This document shows positions 10,889-23,368 of a stretch of 64,000 bases of DNA, one piece after another. Under the pieces are notes generated by a model. That model saw only the letters and a list, made by a program, of their open reading frames with translations, was not told where the DNA came from and made no database searches. This DNA comes from Gloeophyllum trabeum ATCC 11539. Its lineage: Eukaryota > Basidiomycota > Agaricomycetes > Gloeophyllales > Gloeophyllaceae. Position 1 is the first letter of the stretch, and every line of letters begins with the position of its first letter. Position numbers and translations under genes: made by a program. The stretch is from assembly GCF_000344685.1 (NCBI RefSeq), contig NW_006920412.1, forward strand, positions 1,141,414 to 1,205,413. Reading direction: 5' to 3'.

Positions 10889-11361
10889 ACGACCGTAATG
10901 AACGAGCCGTGCAAGTGGAAGTAATATTTTCGGGCTATCCCCCTGTTCGTTTGCTTTTTCGCTCTCTGTTCGATCTCACGGATTTCTCCCGCATTGGAAT
11001 ATGTCGTCTCGCAAGCTATATAATTCACCGCTATTATTAATTCTTATCTAGAGACTACACTAATGTTAGCGCATTCCTTCATCGCGTCGAGTCTCACAAT
11101 GTATTTAGGACCCGTATGGGCAAACAAAGACTGCAGCACAATGCCATAACTTATGTACAACATTCGCCTTGTTCCTGCCGTTCCGAGAGTAAGTTGTCGA
11201 GATTACGACAAATGGAATTCAAATGAGCAAAGGAAAAGGAGCGCGCGCTGACAGACCAAGTGAAGACGATTAATATACAGGAAGTCCGATTTCTCCACGA
11301 GTATCTACTTTTCACTCCACACATCGAGAACCACCGCATGCTAACTCATATGTTGGTAGTC
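10889..11361. other. convergent 3' intergenic region
   Basis: The gap separates the stop codon of SDR copy B from the stop codon of the Arf-GEF on the other strand. It is AT-richer than the flanks and should hold both polyadenylation sites. No gene is seen. Confidence 0.5.
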
Positions 11362-14300
11362 TCATGATTCCTCCTGCGACGCGGCACCTTCTGCTGGCAC
11401 CTGCGGCGGGTCCGGAGGAGGGACCTGCGGCTCAGGCTGAGGAATAACTTCCGCCAAGAAACCTGGCATGAGAGCTTCGATCTTCTCCTGAGTGACGTTC
11501 CATAGGGACTTGCGTTCCTCGTCCTCGATCTCCGCTGTCGACGGAGGCACTAGTATGTCCGTCGCATTCATAACCAAGATTACGTTCTTGAGCGACTCGG
11601 TTACTGCTTCCACCTGCGCACAGTTTATCATGGAGATCACAGTGAGGTAGTGAGGGTTCCTACCGTCTGATCACTCCCGCTCCCTTTCAAGAGGCGTTCG
11701 TGGACATCGAGAGTACTCGTCCATAAGACCTTTACCTCAGCGATCGATCGACCCTCGCGCAGCTCGAACTGCATGAAAGCTTTGAATAGTAACGTGGAGG
11801 CACGCAAACGTGTCTCATAGATACCAAGGGGATCTCGGCGGGTCACTTCCGGCTTCAGCAATTCATCCAATAGAGGTATGAGCACTTGTGCGAAGATTTC
11901 TTGGACACAAGCTTGATCTTGACCACTTGGTATAATGTGAGGACCTAAGGTGATGCGCTGAAGCTGCGCAATGGCGATTTGACGAATTTCCTTGGACGCA
12001 TTGGTGGACTGCCGACCCAGAGACATCAGAAGAGGCAAACACAGACGTCGCCATTCTGGTGATGAAGTCAGAAATAGCGAGCAATGGGGAAATTATTTCC
12101 ACTACCTTGTGTTGTGTCGGCTGCATTCTGGAGGAGCTGCGGTAGCTGCTTGCTCAAGTCCGACAAGAGACCCACAGCCTGTCGACCCCTGTCTATTATA
12201 GGGGTACTAGGACATACTTGATCAGTAAATTGAAGCTGTAGGTACAGCCAGGGCAACACACTCACTTTGATGCATTGACGGTTGGAGCGCGGGGATTTCG
12301 AGACCCTTGCCTGGGCTGACCCTCAACGAACATGCTAGCTATTGAAGCAAATTCGTCTAGGATTGTCACCAGACCGGAGAAGTTGTCACCCGTAACTACT
12401 TGAGTGGCGAGCCGCTGGACCAAGTCAAATGAGCGCCGCGCAGCCTCTGAGTGCGTAGGGGTTTTCCGTAACAGCGCGAAAATGAGATTCCACTCCGTCT
12501 GAGATCTAAGCCATTTGTGGTTATCGACACATTGATGACTCGGCAAGAGTCATCGTACCTGGCAATATCTGTGTGCTTTTGTAAAATTATGTCTAAGCCG
12601 GTAGCGACTTGCTCCCCGACAGACCCGAGCACGGCAGGCGGTAACCCTGCCAAAAGGTCTATAGACACATAAATCTGGTCCCGTAGAGAAGGCTATAGAC
12701 ATGTTTAACACCATGCTCATCACGGTAAAGATAGACGACAGTACCTTATCGGCTAACAGCAAACATAGGCGCAGCAGTCCCACCACAGCACGTTCAATCA
12801 GAAGCACACTATACTGCGAGGCCGCAGACAGTAGCGCTGAGATATGCTCGAACAGGATCGGCCTAAGGAAGGTGTTAGCCACGAAGGTAGGCGGAGAAGT
12901 AGCGCCTCGTTACCAAAGTTCTTCGATATGTTGTGGTGTCTGAGATGCGATGCTGACCATGGTCTCTAGGAGGAAAACGGAGGCGGGATCATACGGGAGG
13001 GTGTCAGGTCCTCGCGATGATCCGGCATGGTCTGGAGAAGAGGGTACGTCCTCAAACTCTTGTTTGAGCCTGGCCACAGTCCGCTCATGCGCAAGTGCTT
13101 CCAGAGCACGGACAGCAGCAGTGAGAGGTTCCAAATCAAGGTGTCTACGGCACATTAGAGGATACTTGATCGCCTGGATTGCCACTTACGTTATCTGGCC
13201 GTACAGCTCATCCAGTCGGCACGCAGTAATGCAATCGATGGTGCAAAGTGTGTTTTCTATATCCTCGTCCGTGGCGTCAGGAATCTCCGAGTCCGCGTTT
13301 GACCCATATGGCGTCATCAGGTAGGACGACAGCGCAGAAAGCAAACCGCCTTCACTACGAGGAGCCGGCCGAGGAGACTGTTTCCCATGTAGAGGAATCA
13401 TGGATACACCGCCTAGAAAATCCTCCATTTGGAGCATCCGCATCGGCAACAGGGAGTGCAAAAAGAGGTTCAGGAACATTTCGAAAATCTGAGGCATAAA
13501 TTAGCAGGTTTCGACAAAGTGAACTGCGTAAGTCTGCTGACCTGAGTCCAACCTTCACGCAATGCGTTACCATTTCCGTTGACAATGTTAAACAAAACCA
13601 CGGCCGCTAATTGCCCCTTGAGGTTGGTGCCGAACTTGACCGACAGCGAAGACACGGTGACAGGCTGACCATCTACATCTACTGTCGGGTAATTGGGAAC
13701 CTGTATAGGAAGAGAATCGGACAGTAGACTTGTAGCTTGTGAGAGTGACACTACAATGTAGTCGAACACATCTGGAAGATGGAAGTGTCCAGCTAGTGTG
13801 GCGCACTGCCTGAAGCCAGATATGGCTCGTTCCATGACATAGTCATTCTCGAAATTGATGAAGGCGTAGGCAATAGCTGATACAGTGGACCTCCATGAAG
13901 ATTTGAACATTTCCACATCGAAGTCCGCGGCGTTGCAGATGAGGAAGTCACCTGCGGGTTATGAGCAGAGGAAAGAGCAAAGTTGTTGGTGATGAATACC
14001 GGATTGTCGCGATCGCATAAGAAGCTCCTTCCAGGCATACTCAAAGCCCAGTTGGCCTGTATGCTCTTCTGGCATCACTATCTCTTGTTTCCGGATTGAC
14101 TCGTATATGTTACGCTGCGGCAGCTCAACATTCGTTACAAAACCAGGATGTTGAGAGCTTACTATAAATTCGGGGGAGAAGTCTGTGCCGTCATTCACGC
14201 CTCGTAGATTCCGAGTGTAGTCTTCGAACGTCATCCTTTTCTGGTCTCTTAAATTCTACAATCCCAGTGACACAAGCATGTGCTCCACTTACCCGTACTT

Positions 14301-16906
14301 GCGGATTGTGCAGGTCAGTATTGAGCATAATAATCGAAAACGCCAGCACGTATACAGCGTCCTGGCTCTTGATCTCCGCTACAAAAGCCCAAAATTGGCA
14401 ACGAGCTAGAGCAGTGTTATTTGAACAGAAAATACACACCAGGTTTAGATGCGAAATAGATCTGTGCGAAGGTCTCGGTTATGCGATCAATTTGCTGTGA
14501 TTCACCCGGTAACCGGAAGGTCTCCAGGAGTTCCCTCATAGCATCCACAATAGGTTTCTGACGGAGGGCCTGTCAGTAAATAACAACACGCGGCGATAGC
14601 CAAAAAGCTCACGTCCTTGAAGTCGAACAGACTGATAAATGCTTTGAGGACGTCGATATTCTCCGGTCTTGAGATGAAGTCGCCGAGTAGGCGTTTGTCA
14701 AGCCGTGTACAGCTCTTGAGAAACTTGGCCAGACTTTCCGCTTTCGTCGTTGTAGGAGAGAGGTCGGCGTAGATCAGACCGTTCTCCTCCAGAAACGCGA
14801 TACCTGTCTTCGGTTTCGTGTTGAAGCGAGCTGCTCCTGTCATCACCAACTTTTTGCGCGACTTGTTCTGCATCAGCTCATCACGCGCAATGAATGTCTA
14901 TGAGTGACCAGCACGGATGAATTAATCTTCTATAAAGCCGGGGATACGCTTAACCTACCGGTGGCCATGATTCACTCAACTAAAGGTAAGGTCAACCGCA
15001 GGTTCATGCTTTCAACAGATCGGTGGACTTACACCTTGAGCGCGGTTTGCCATATGGTTCACGAAAGCCAGGAGAAGATCGAGACAGAGATACTGAGAGT
15101 TCTGTTGGGGCGCTTCGAATGCGCCCTGGATGTACCACACATAAACGCCCTACAAATATCATCCATGGCGCTGTGCAGTCGAACCCAATATTACTGCAAC
15201 TTTACCTTCGTGAGGAAATCTACCAATCGTTCATACATATCTTCGCAATTCAGATCACAATCGTAGTTAGTGTAGAGATCCACCGCGAAGCTCGCATGAC
15301 GTGCGATCTGGCACAGTATCTCAAGCATGAGTTCACGAGTCTCGCCTCGCGCGGGGTTTACCGGGGGCCTAGGCGGCATAGGGCTACTTTTCTCCGGCTC
15401 ACCCTCCGAGCCTACGGGTCCCAAATGAGGGGACAGTAGACCAGGCGTGCCAGGGTGCGGCGACCCTCTCTTGCTGCCAGGATCAAGTGCGCTTGCAGAC
15501 TTAGTCGCGACCGGGGGAGCCAGCCGATCCATCACGAAAGCCAGGAACAGTTCCTGCTGGAGCTTCAGCTTTCCCCGCATTGTGTTAAACATTGTCGCGA
15601 TTGTCCGGAGGGAAAGATGTAGCACGGAGGGATTGTCGGAGCGAGCCAATTGGAAAAGATACTTGCATCCGTCGTTCAGAATCAGAGCAGATAGGGAGGG
15701 GAAGTCGCATATGCGGGGTCCTGAGATCTCCAGAGCGACGTTCAAGATTCCAAGAGCGGTTAAACGAGTGGAATCCGTGTGTAATCTATCGTTCGGGTCC
15801 AGAATATTAATGAGTACGCGAAGTAATTCCAGGATGGATGGAAGGCCATCTATCGCAATTATCAGAATACTGTCGGGATAGCTCTAAGGCGTCATGTCAC
15901 GCACAGGTAGTTGCTTCGGTGCTGTTGTCGCCGAATGGCACAGTATTGATAGCCGTGTCTGACGCGTTTGCACTGGCCACTGATACATTGTCGTCCGCAG
16001 GTTTCAGCGTCGTGGATACAGACATAGTTAGCTCGTCATCGTCAGTGGCGTGCACTTTCGCCTCTTCCTCTACAGCATTGAGATTGTGCAGTCGTGCAAA
16101 GACGACTCGCGTAAGCTGCTGCATCGTAGCTTCAGCAGACCGCCGAAGGGTCTCTAACATTCGCCGATGTCAGTCGCACAATTCCATGTTTGGCCCCGAG
16201 CGTACCTACCGCTGAGCCTCATTTGGCAGCACGTCGTCAAGACCGTCTCGAGCATCTCGCATATCTCAACGTCACCGAGTAGAGTATCTGTGTCCCCGCA
16301 CATGCAGTCCTGGATAACCATCAGAATCTTGAGCAAGACGACTTCATCCCCGGAGGAATCGCTGGCGTCGAATTTACAATGGGCTACCGTGCTGCTCAGC
16401 TCGGTAAGCACCTTGTCAATTCCGGGGGAGGATGCAGATACGAGACCGCAGACAAAGAAGTTGTGTAGCGCAGAGAGCGCCGCGGAGGTTATGGGTCCAG
16501 TGGAAAGTTGGGATCGAATAATAGCAAAGAATGGCCCCAGTACGGTAGATAAATGGATTGACTCAATGTCTATATTACAGAAGATGCTATCAGCAATACA
16601 CTGGTCAAAGTAATGACACGAACCATCCACGTCCCTGACTTCGCGCTTCAGCTCTTGGAAGTTGGCCATCAACTCCCTCTCCCTGCTTCCGCGTCCTAAG
16701 CCGGTGCTGATCGCAGACGTTGTTGGTATCCGCAGGCCAAGCGTGCTAGCTAACGTCGACTCTCGTGAGTTAAGAGTGTTCGCAGAGGAAGCCCATCGGG
16801 AGTTCTTTCGCATAGCAGTAGTTACAGAGAGTATTTCAGCCTCCAAGACATGTTTCTTCGAGATATTCCCGTGACTGGGAGAATAAGAGAAAGAGTGCAT
16901 AGTCAT
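11362..16906 (-). CDS. Arf guanine-nucleotide exchange factor, Gea/GBF1 type (Sec7 domain)
   Basis: This large multi-exon gene encodes a roughly 1,500-residue Golgi Arf-GEF that loads GTP on Arf1 for COPI coat formation. In order: a DCB region beginning with HVLEAEILSVTTAMRKNSRW; an HUS region with the box NYDCDLNCEDMYERLVDFLT near 15200-15260; the Sec7 domain at about 14170-14870, with GIAFLEENGLI, the catalytic-glutamate loop FRLPGESQQIDRITETF and AFSIIMLNTDLHN; then HDS helical repeats to the C-terminus, which ends in a Pro/Glu-rich tail (EVIPQPEPQVPPPDPP). The first splice (after REVRDVD) restores DIESIHLSTVLGPFF. The stop TGA is at 11362-11364, and the start at 16906 gives MTMHSFSYS. I did not resolve every intron. 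The subtype, Gea/GBF rather than BIG/Sec7, rests on the N-terminus and HUS context. Confidence 0.88.
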
Positions 16907-17232
16907 ACTCCGCGACCGGTTTTCAACTACCAGAGCGACCGTCGAAGCAGGATAGGCGCGCTCTAAAGTACGAAGTCGAGCTCAGGTCAAGCTTGTACAT
17001 ATACTGTATTGCATTGGGACGTGTCGTGACGCGGCATTAGGCCGATCAAATATCTTACGTAACAGACACGAAAGCTTCGTGAGATCCTCTGTAAGATCCA
17101 CTGTCCCACACCGGGACACAGTGTATCGCACCTTTGCGAAGAGCTGGATGGCAGAACAACCCAGAGGAACGGAGTAAGAGCATCGCTAAAATAAGGACGA
17201 AGACTGGATATAACAGAGTGAGACATGACTGT
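16907..17232. promoter_or_regulatory. upstream region of the Arf-GEF gene
   Basis: This 326-bp stretch lies between the Arf-GEF start and the stop of the proteasome gene, both on the minus strand. It must contain the Arf-GEF promoter and the proteasome gene's 3' end. I see no separate gene. Confidence 0.45.
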
Positions 17233-18502
17233 TTACTGTTGCCCGGATGGCTGCCCGGCGTCTCCAGCTCGAGAAGACATCGCGGCCTGACCAGCAGCTG
17301 TGGCCGCGAGTCTTGACCTTTTCCTTTCGGCCTCTGGAATAATAATTATGTCAATCATGTCCGAAGAAACGACAGTCATCCAGTGGCTTACCCGCTTCCT
17401 TCTCCCTCTCGATCTCTTGCACAATTGCCTCGATCTGCGACAGGTCGAGTGCCTTGCCACACGGCAATAAGCGAAGAGGTAGATAAGACGAGCATCGCAT
17501 ATGGCTTACAGTAACCTTCCCATAGCTCTCCATGACACTAATTTCAATGTTTTTGGCACCGGTCTGTACAACCTCCAGCAGACTCTTGATCGTCAGCTTG
17601 ATCGTCTCATCCCGCGAGAGGTCATCCTTGTGGTTCTTCTCTAGGAATTCCCGGACGGTCTTTGATGAACGGCCAATAGCGTTTGCCTATAGCCGTGTCA
17701 GGTGTCAGAAGCAACCTGCGCGGAGGGCATCTCCCATATACCTTCCATGCACTGTAAATACCACTAGGCTCCGTCATGTATAGCCTTGGCCGGGTATCAT
17801 GGGGGTCGAAACCAACGATCAAGGTGGCAATCCCAAATGGCCGTACACCTCCTGATTGTGTGTATCGCTTGGGTGTGTTTTAGCACAATCTGCCGAGTAG
17901 TGAAATCTCCGTCCACGGACCTGCTGAATACCGGCTATGTGCCTCGTGATGTATTCTACGGTGACAGGGTCCTCAACAGTCAGACGGTGGCTCTGGCATT
18001 CCATCCGCGCTTTGTCAATCAGAACACGTCCATCGGCGGTCAGACCTACAGATCACACTCGTTAAGCAACAAATGTAGGATTCGTGGCTGGCCAGGACGC
18101 ACCTGCGAAAGCGAGACAGATATGATCGTCCAGCATAACTACTTTCCGCACGGTACGTGGATCCTGAAGCTGAAGGACAGACTTCTTCTCGACGCCCAGC
18201 ACCACGACATCCTTTCCGCGAAGGCCAACCTAACAAGGCAGCGGTGTATAGCTGAGGCATTCGAACAGACTAAGGGTCACTCACGGCGCACGTTCCTCTC
18301 CGGACAGCTTCGTTGGCGTATTCTACCTATATTCGCGCCATGGTCAGCTCGATCGGACGGTACAGACGCGACCTAAGCTCTGACTTGGAACAAGTGCCCA
18401 TCGGGCGAGAAGACGGTGAGAGCTACAGGCAAGCCGAATGGTCAGCTTCACGAGTGCTCCCGGCCCATAGCTAAACGTACCGCGGTCATAGGATCTCGAC
18501 AT
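17233..18502 (-). CDS. 20S proteasome subunit alpha type-7 (alpha-4)
   Basis: The gene encodes an outer-ring alpha subunit of the 20S proteasome. The N-terminus MSRSYDR joins across an intron (gtacgt...ctgtag) to [13 protein letters not shown] and then [15 protein letters not shown], the proteasome alpha signature. Further exons give [74 protein letters not shown] and the helix [23 protein letters not shown]...RPFG and the GFD...PSG strand fit alpha-4 (PSMA7/Pre6) better than other alphas. The C-terminus is an Ala/Gln-rich tail ending GQPSGQQ. At least seven introns are inferred. The start ATG is at 18500-18502 and the TAA at 17233-17235. It is divergent from MAT1, 464 bp away. Confidence 0.92.
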
Positions 18503-18966
18503 AGTGTAGTTCAAAGTAGGATGTCCTTCGAGTGAGTGTGCAGAGCCAGACGAGATCCCAATGTGACGCGTCCAGCAGACGCGCGTTCGACAATCGACAG
18601 TGGCCATGATGTGCTTAGTAAGCGTCATCATCTCCTCGTTTGGCCACTGAGAACCCTGCGGTTATCGGTGGCAATTGATCTCAGCACGCTGCACCGGCTC
18701 TGCCTCACTGGTTTCTAGCAAGACAGTTTCAGTTTTGACATGGCCACGAAGACGAATATAGGAGGATGGCTGCGGGGTACGACAGTACGAAAGGGTGGCT
18801 CGAATTCAAATCCGCGTTCTACGGCTGGTACGCCGGTAGTGCAAAGCACTTCCACAACGATATTTGGAGGAGGGGTGAAGGACCCATCAGGTCGCGTCTC
18901 GGAATTCTCAGTACGTATATAGAACTGTATTTGTTGAAATGCTACATAACACAAGCACACCAGAGC
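18503..18966. promoter_or_regulatory. divergent promoter, proteasome alpha-4 / MAT1
   Basis: This 464-bp region separates two diverging housekeeping genes. Frames on both strands are open through part of it. The plus-strand frame from 18766 runs in frame into MAT1, but its 67 extra codons are not seen in the MAT1 family, which normally begins MDD or similar. No other gene is supported. Confidence 0.45.
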
Positions 18967-20135
18967 ATGGACGATCAATGTCCAGTATGTAGGTCAGACC
19001 GGTATCTCAATCCCAAACTAAGACTGCTCGTTAGCTCGCAATGTTACCACAAAATGTATGTATCACGTTCCTGTACATGGACCTGGATGGTGACTGAGGG
19101 GATTCTTCCCAAGGTGTGAGTCGTGTATAGACCGACTGTTTACACTGGGACCGGCACCCTGTCCGATATGCCAGAAAACCTTGAGGAAACTTGCGTTCAC
19201 GCCACAGACATTCGAGGACCTGCAGGTTGAAAAGGAGGTTGCTATTAGAAGGCGTATTGCTAAAGAGTATGGTTCATTATTATTTGCCCATTGTCTTCCC
19301 CATTTAATTCTCCTTGTCTAGATTCAACAAGCGAAGGGAAGATTTCCCAGACCTGCGATCATATAATGACTATCTCGAAGAAGTCGAAGATATCAGTACG
19401 TCCCCAAGATATACTCGTTGTGACCCCTCTTATTTATCAAAACTTCCAGCATTTAACTTGATAAACGGCACTGAAATCGAACGTACTGAAGAACGAATCG
19501 CCGAGCTGCGGCGCGCCTCCGCACAACTAACTTCAGCCAACGCCGCACGCGAGCTCGAATATGCTGCTTCGCTGCAAGCCGCGGAAGAAGCAGAGAAGCT
19601 CGCGCGGCAGCAACGCGCTCTTCAAGCTCAAAAGGAGGAAGAGGAAGAGCGCGAGGAGCGCGAACGCGAGCGGATGAAGGTCATCGAGCTGCTGGAGCGC
19701 AGTGAGATGAGCGAGGAGCAGGTCAAGAAGGAGGTCGAGCGGTGGCGGCGCGAGCGGGAGAAGAAGCGCCTCGCGGAACAAAGGAGGCAACAACAAGCCG
19801 CAAAGACGCTCCGCAATCGCGCGGCGGCGCAGAGCCAGATGTTGCCCGACACCCCGCATGTGCCGCTGCAGGACGACTACTACGCTTGGCAGGATAAGTA
19901 CACCATGCTACCGACATACATCGATCCGTCGCATGGTGCCGTCATGCAGGATCGGGAGGGGATTATGAGGGCTGGCGGTTACAGGATTGAGGAAGCGTGG
20001 GAGCGCGCCATACGATCCGCTGTTGCAGGCTTGGATGTCATGCCCATTGATGACGAAGAGGATCAGTGGAACGGTACATTAGGGGAAGGGGTCACGGTCG
20101 AAGGTGCGGGGAATGTTGTCGCGGCAAGCGCTTGA
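18967..20135 (+). CDS. CDK-activating kinase assembly factor MAT1/Tfb3 (TFIIH)
   Basis: This TFIIH subunit stabilises the Cdk7-cyclin H kinase. The N-terminal C3HC4 RING finger reads DDQCPVCRSDRYLNPKLRLL, then QCYHKM-CESCIDRLFTLGP across intron 1 (gtatgt...cccaag), then PCPICQKTLR. The MAT1 core follows: QTFEDLQVEKEVAIRRRIAK, FNKRREDFPDLRSYNDYLEE and FNLINGTEIERT. A long charged coiled coil rich in Glu/Arg follows at about residues 130-220, and the C-terminal cyclin/CDK-binding part ends EGAGNVVAASA. The second intron is gtatgg...tgtctag, ending at about 19320; the third is gtacgt...cttccag near 19395-19450. The start ATG at 18967 gives the family's usual N-terminus. Length is about 310 residues, as in other fungi. 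Confidence 0.92.
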
Positions 20136-22916
20136 AACACCAGCGGCCCAGGTCAGCATAAGGTCTCCTCCTACTCACATTGCCTATTTTTTTTTTTTTG
20201 CGTCGTTCGCATAGCTTTGTCGTCATTGCACTAGTCGTCGCTGTCACCCAAAAGTACGCCGTATCAGAGTTATGTATATTATGTGATCCATACTACTCAA
20301 TCATGTACAACCTAGCACTACTTTATATTACTGTTAGGCCAGTATTGTCCAATAATGGACACCTGGCCTCCACTGCACTCGTGATGATTTGTGTGGAACT
20401 CGCTTGTCTTGGGTCATAACGGTTGGCAACTCACGATGGCGCGGGGGGGCTATGACGCCGAAGGGACGGCAATAGGCATAGCTGTCGGGCACGGGCGACG
20501 GTAAGGCAATCGTACAAAGGGTAGCAAAGTGGTGCTGCGCGGAGCATATGTGGCCGGGACTTCGCACGGGCTGGCCGCACGGTTACAAACAATTCGCGGA
20601 CAACGGCACTGGCACCGTACCAGTAATTTACTACCGTTGACGGATGACCCCGCCGGCGAGGCCAGACTAGACGAACAACATGGGCGTCAAAGTGGAGCAG
20701 ACTAATGTCTCCAATCTGTAGCACGCGGTGCAGCAACACATACACATTTACGGGGGTATGAGTAAGGGTCGACGGACTGAGGGTATCTGGTAAGGCATAT
20801 GACGGAGCACAAGTCCCCTGTGTTGGGAAGAACGGCATAATAATAATAATAGACGCATACTCCTTCAATTCCCGCCTTGAACAGCGCGAATTGATGTATC
20901 ATCAGCAATTGACTAACCTCAGGATAGAGTAAGCTCATTACCGTCTGTTTGGGCACGGTCGACTTGACGCAGTGGAGTTTGTTGCGTCCCGCCATAACGT
21001 GGGGTCGTGAAGAACACCTTGACAACGGGGGAAGGCCATTCATAACTCAACTGCAACAGGTATGCATGGCTACTAGTATAACTTGCATGACGCTTGCCTT
21101 CATATCCGATGGGGCCAAGAATCGGAGAAACTTCGATCTGTCCCGAGTCAGGGCCCGGGCATATTACCCGTCGTATGGCCCTCATAAGTCACGACACTGT
21201 ATACGGCCCATGGGTTGAGTCAGTTGTATGTCATCTCCAACCCATTTACATGAGTCGCAGTGACGAGGACAGCGTCATCTTTTATCTATGCGTGGGACGG
21301 ACCCCTACGTACCCTATGTACCTTGCAAAAATTGCGGTCGGGGAAGAGGGATTCCGAGACTTGCCTTGCCAGTGACTTCCCCGGGACGAGGTATCTATAC
21401 CGCAAATTGTTCAGACAGAATTGTGAGAACATAAGAACGGCATCATGATACTAAACCAGAACATATGTGGATGCCCCTAAGCTTAAGGGTGTGTGCAAGT
21501 CCCGAGTCAGGCCCTTCGTGAATATCAAGTCGAATTGGCATCGGCAAAAGCCGGTGTTGCAGGTTTGACAGGGAATGCGGCGCCGTTCTCTGCCGGTCAT
21601 TGTATTTCTACTTCCATGATTCGGTCGCTGTGTAATTCCTCCGTAACGTCTGGAAATCCCGAATTACCACGCTGCATGCAGCTGGAATGTGCTGCTGAAA
21701 TGGAGAACAGGTTCCATCAGCCGGCATGTACCATATTTTTTGTCACGGGAGAGTAAGTTCTGACGACCACGCATCAGACACCTGTCCACTGGCACAATTC
21801 GGACATACGAGTCACGGACTCATATCGAGGGCCGTTAGCCGATGAAATGCCTCCTCTACCTCTCCCGGCGCTCGCGAATATCAGACGACAACATCCAACT
21901 TGAGAAGCATCACCCGTTCGGTGCGTGGCAACGCGTACATTTGTACCCGTGGGGTCAGTGATGAGACGTGTTCCTCACGCTGCTCGTGCTCGAATTCTGA
22001 CCTGAAGTACGCGATCCGGACGAAGATGTGCCTCGCTTGTTCATGCGCATCAACTCCTATTCTTAATCCCGTGATCCTTTCATCATGGGCAATAAACGGC
22101 GTTTGCGAGGATAATTGCGGAAGCATGACTTCATCACTAAAAAAAATTCTAACGGTTTTCCATCTCTATTAGACTCTATGCATTCTCGGGGCTGCAATCG
22201 TGATATGGTAATGACCTCCCTATGCCCGATTTTTCCCATTAGGACTTTGAATTGCAAACCGTGTATCCCGCCCTCCCGTGGTCCGACACACGAGGGCGGG
22301 CTACATGCCTTTGTTATTCCCGGCTCACGCCTACTCCGAAGACTCACTATAGGGGGGTATCTCCCAAGCCTACATTCGACCTTTATTATGCCTATATCGT
22401 TTGACGTATGCGCCACCCGGGACGATGATATCGAAGCCCATGCTCGTCCTGCGCCCATCAAACTCCTGCCTATCAATTATATGTCTCGCCTACGATCGGA
22501 TGCAATACGTCTCTTGGCTACCCTTGGGTCTTTCTGGGCGTGGTCTTCTATCGACTGGAGCTCCACGGTCACTCACACGCATACTCCCTGTTTTCAACAT
22601 ACGAGAACCCCTCGGTGGTGAGGACTCGTCGCGGGACCGACTCAATTCGCTTCCGACTCCACTCTGACATGGCTCTGCAACGGGATGCGCTCAGCTGAAC
22701 CCTCACGATCAAGGTACCGTCCTCATACCAGTAGGTCACATCGGGCACGCCTCATTATCCAGCCCTAAACACCAGCGACGGGCATGCAAAACCTCGCAAG
22801 TGACCGTTCACGAAAACCCATAAAAGCCCCCCTCCCTCTCGCCAGTCCTCATCCCAACAACCCACAACCAAAGCGCTCACAGCACCCATCCCAGCGCTCG
22901 AAACAAGTTCGCCGAT
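20136..22916. other. gene-poor region of 2.8 kb
   Basis: No coding gene can be supported. The stretch holds a poly-T run near 20188-20199, a short ATA/ATT microsatellite near 20838-20850 and a strong inverted repeat at 22267-22300. Open frames are short, overlap on both strands and lack splice or motif support. No tRNA A/B boxes were found. The last few hundred bases form the hydrophobin promoter. Confidence 0.5.
22819..22826 (+). promoter_or_regulatory. TATA-like box of the hydrophobin gene
   Basis: The sequence cataaaag lies 98 bp upstream of the hydrophobin ATG, followed by a pyrimidine-rich stretch (ccccctccctctcgcc). This spacing fits a TATA box of a highly expressed fungal gene. Confidence 0.5.
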
Positions 22917-23368
22917 ATGTTCTCCAAGCTCTCCCTCACTGTGACCTCCGCTCTGGCCATCCTTGCTGTCGCCACGCCCACCCCGAACACCGCGCCCGCC
23001 GGGCAGTGCACCACCGGCGAACTGCAGTGCTGCCAGAGCGTGCAGGCGGCGACCGACCCGAGCCTCACCAATCTGCTCGGCTCGCTCGGAATCATCGTCG
23101 GGGACATCACCGGCCTCGTCGGCCTGAGCTGCTCCTCCATCAATGTTATCGGCGTTGGCAGTGGTAACGAGTGGTAGGTGTAAATGTCCCGATGCTTGTT
23201 CACCGCCGCTTATATCGTATTTCAGCACGGCCAACCCCGTCTGCTGCACGGACAACGCTTGGGGTATGTCTGACTGGCTTTTTTGTCCATCCCATGATAT
23301 TCCAGACTGACTATGTCATTTCAACAGGTGGCCTGATCTCGCTGGGTTGCGCTCCCATTGAGCTCTAA
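22917..23368 (+). CDS. class I hydrophobin
   Basis: The gene encodes a small secreted amphipathic protein that coats aerial hyphae and fruiting-body surfaces. The signal peptide is MFSKLSLTVTSALAILAVA with likely cleavage shortly after. All eight Cys are present in the hydrophobin order: QC, QCC, SC, EC, VCC and GC. The class I pattern is supported by the long C3-C4 loop (QSVQAATDPSLTNLLGSLG...). Three exons: intron 1 at 23174-23225 splits the C5 codon (TG|C), and intron 2 at 23264-23327 lies after CCTDNAWG. The last exon is GLISLGCAPIEL, stop at 23366-23368. Length is about 110 residues. It stands alone, flanked by long gene-poor DNA. Confidence 0.95.

Noticed and set aside
18766..18966. In-frame 67-codon N-terminal extension of MAT1
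   Set aside because: MAT1 proteins begin directly before the RING Cys; the extension has no family resemblance and covers the shared promoter.
22341..22355. gactcactatagggg resembles part of a phage T7 promoter
   Set aside because: The 5' part of the T7 promoter is absent and no vector sequence flanks it; most likely coincidence.
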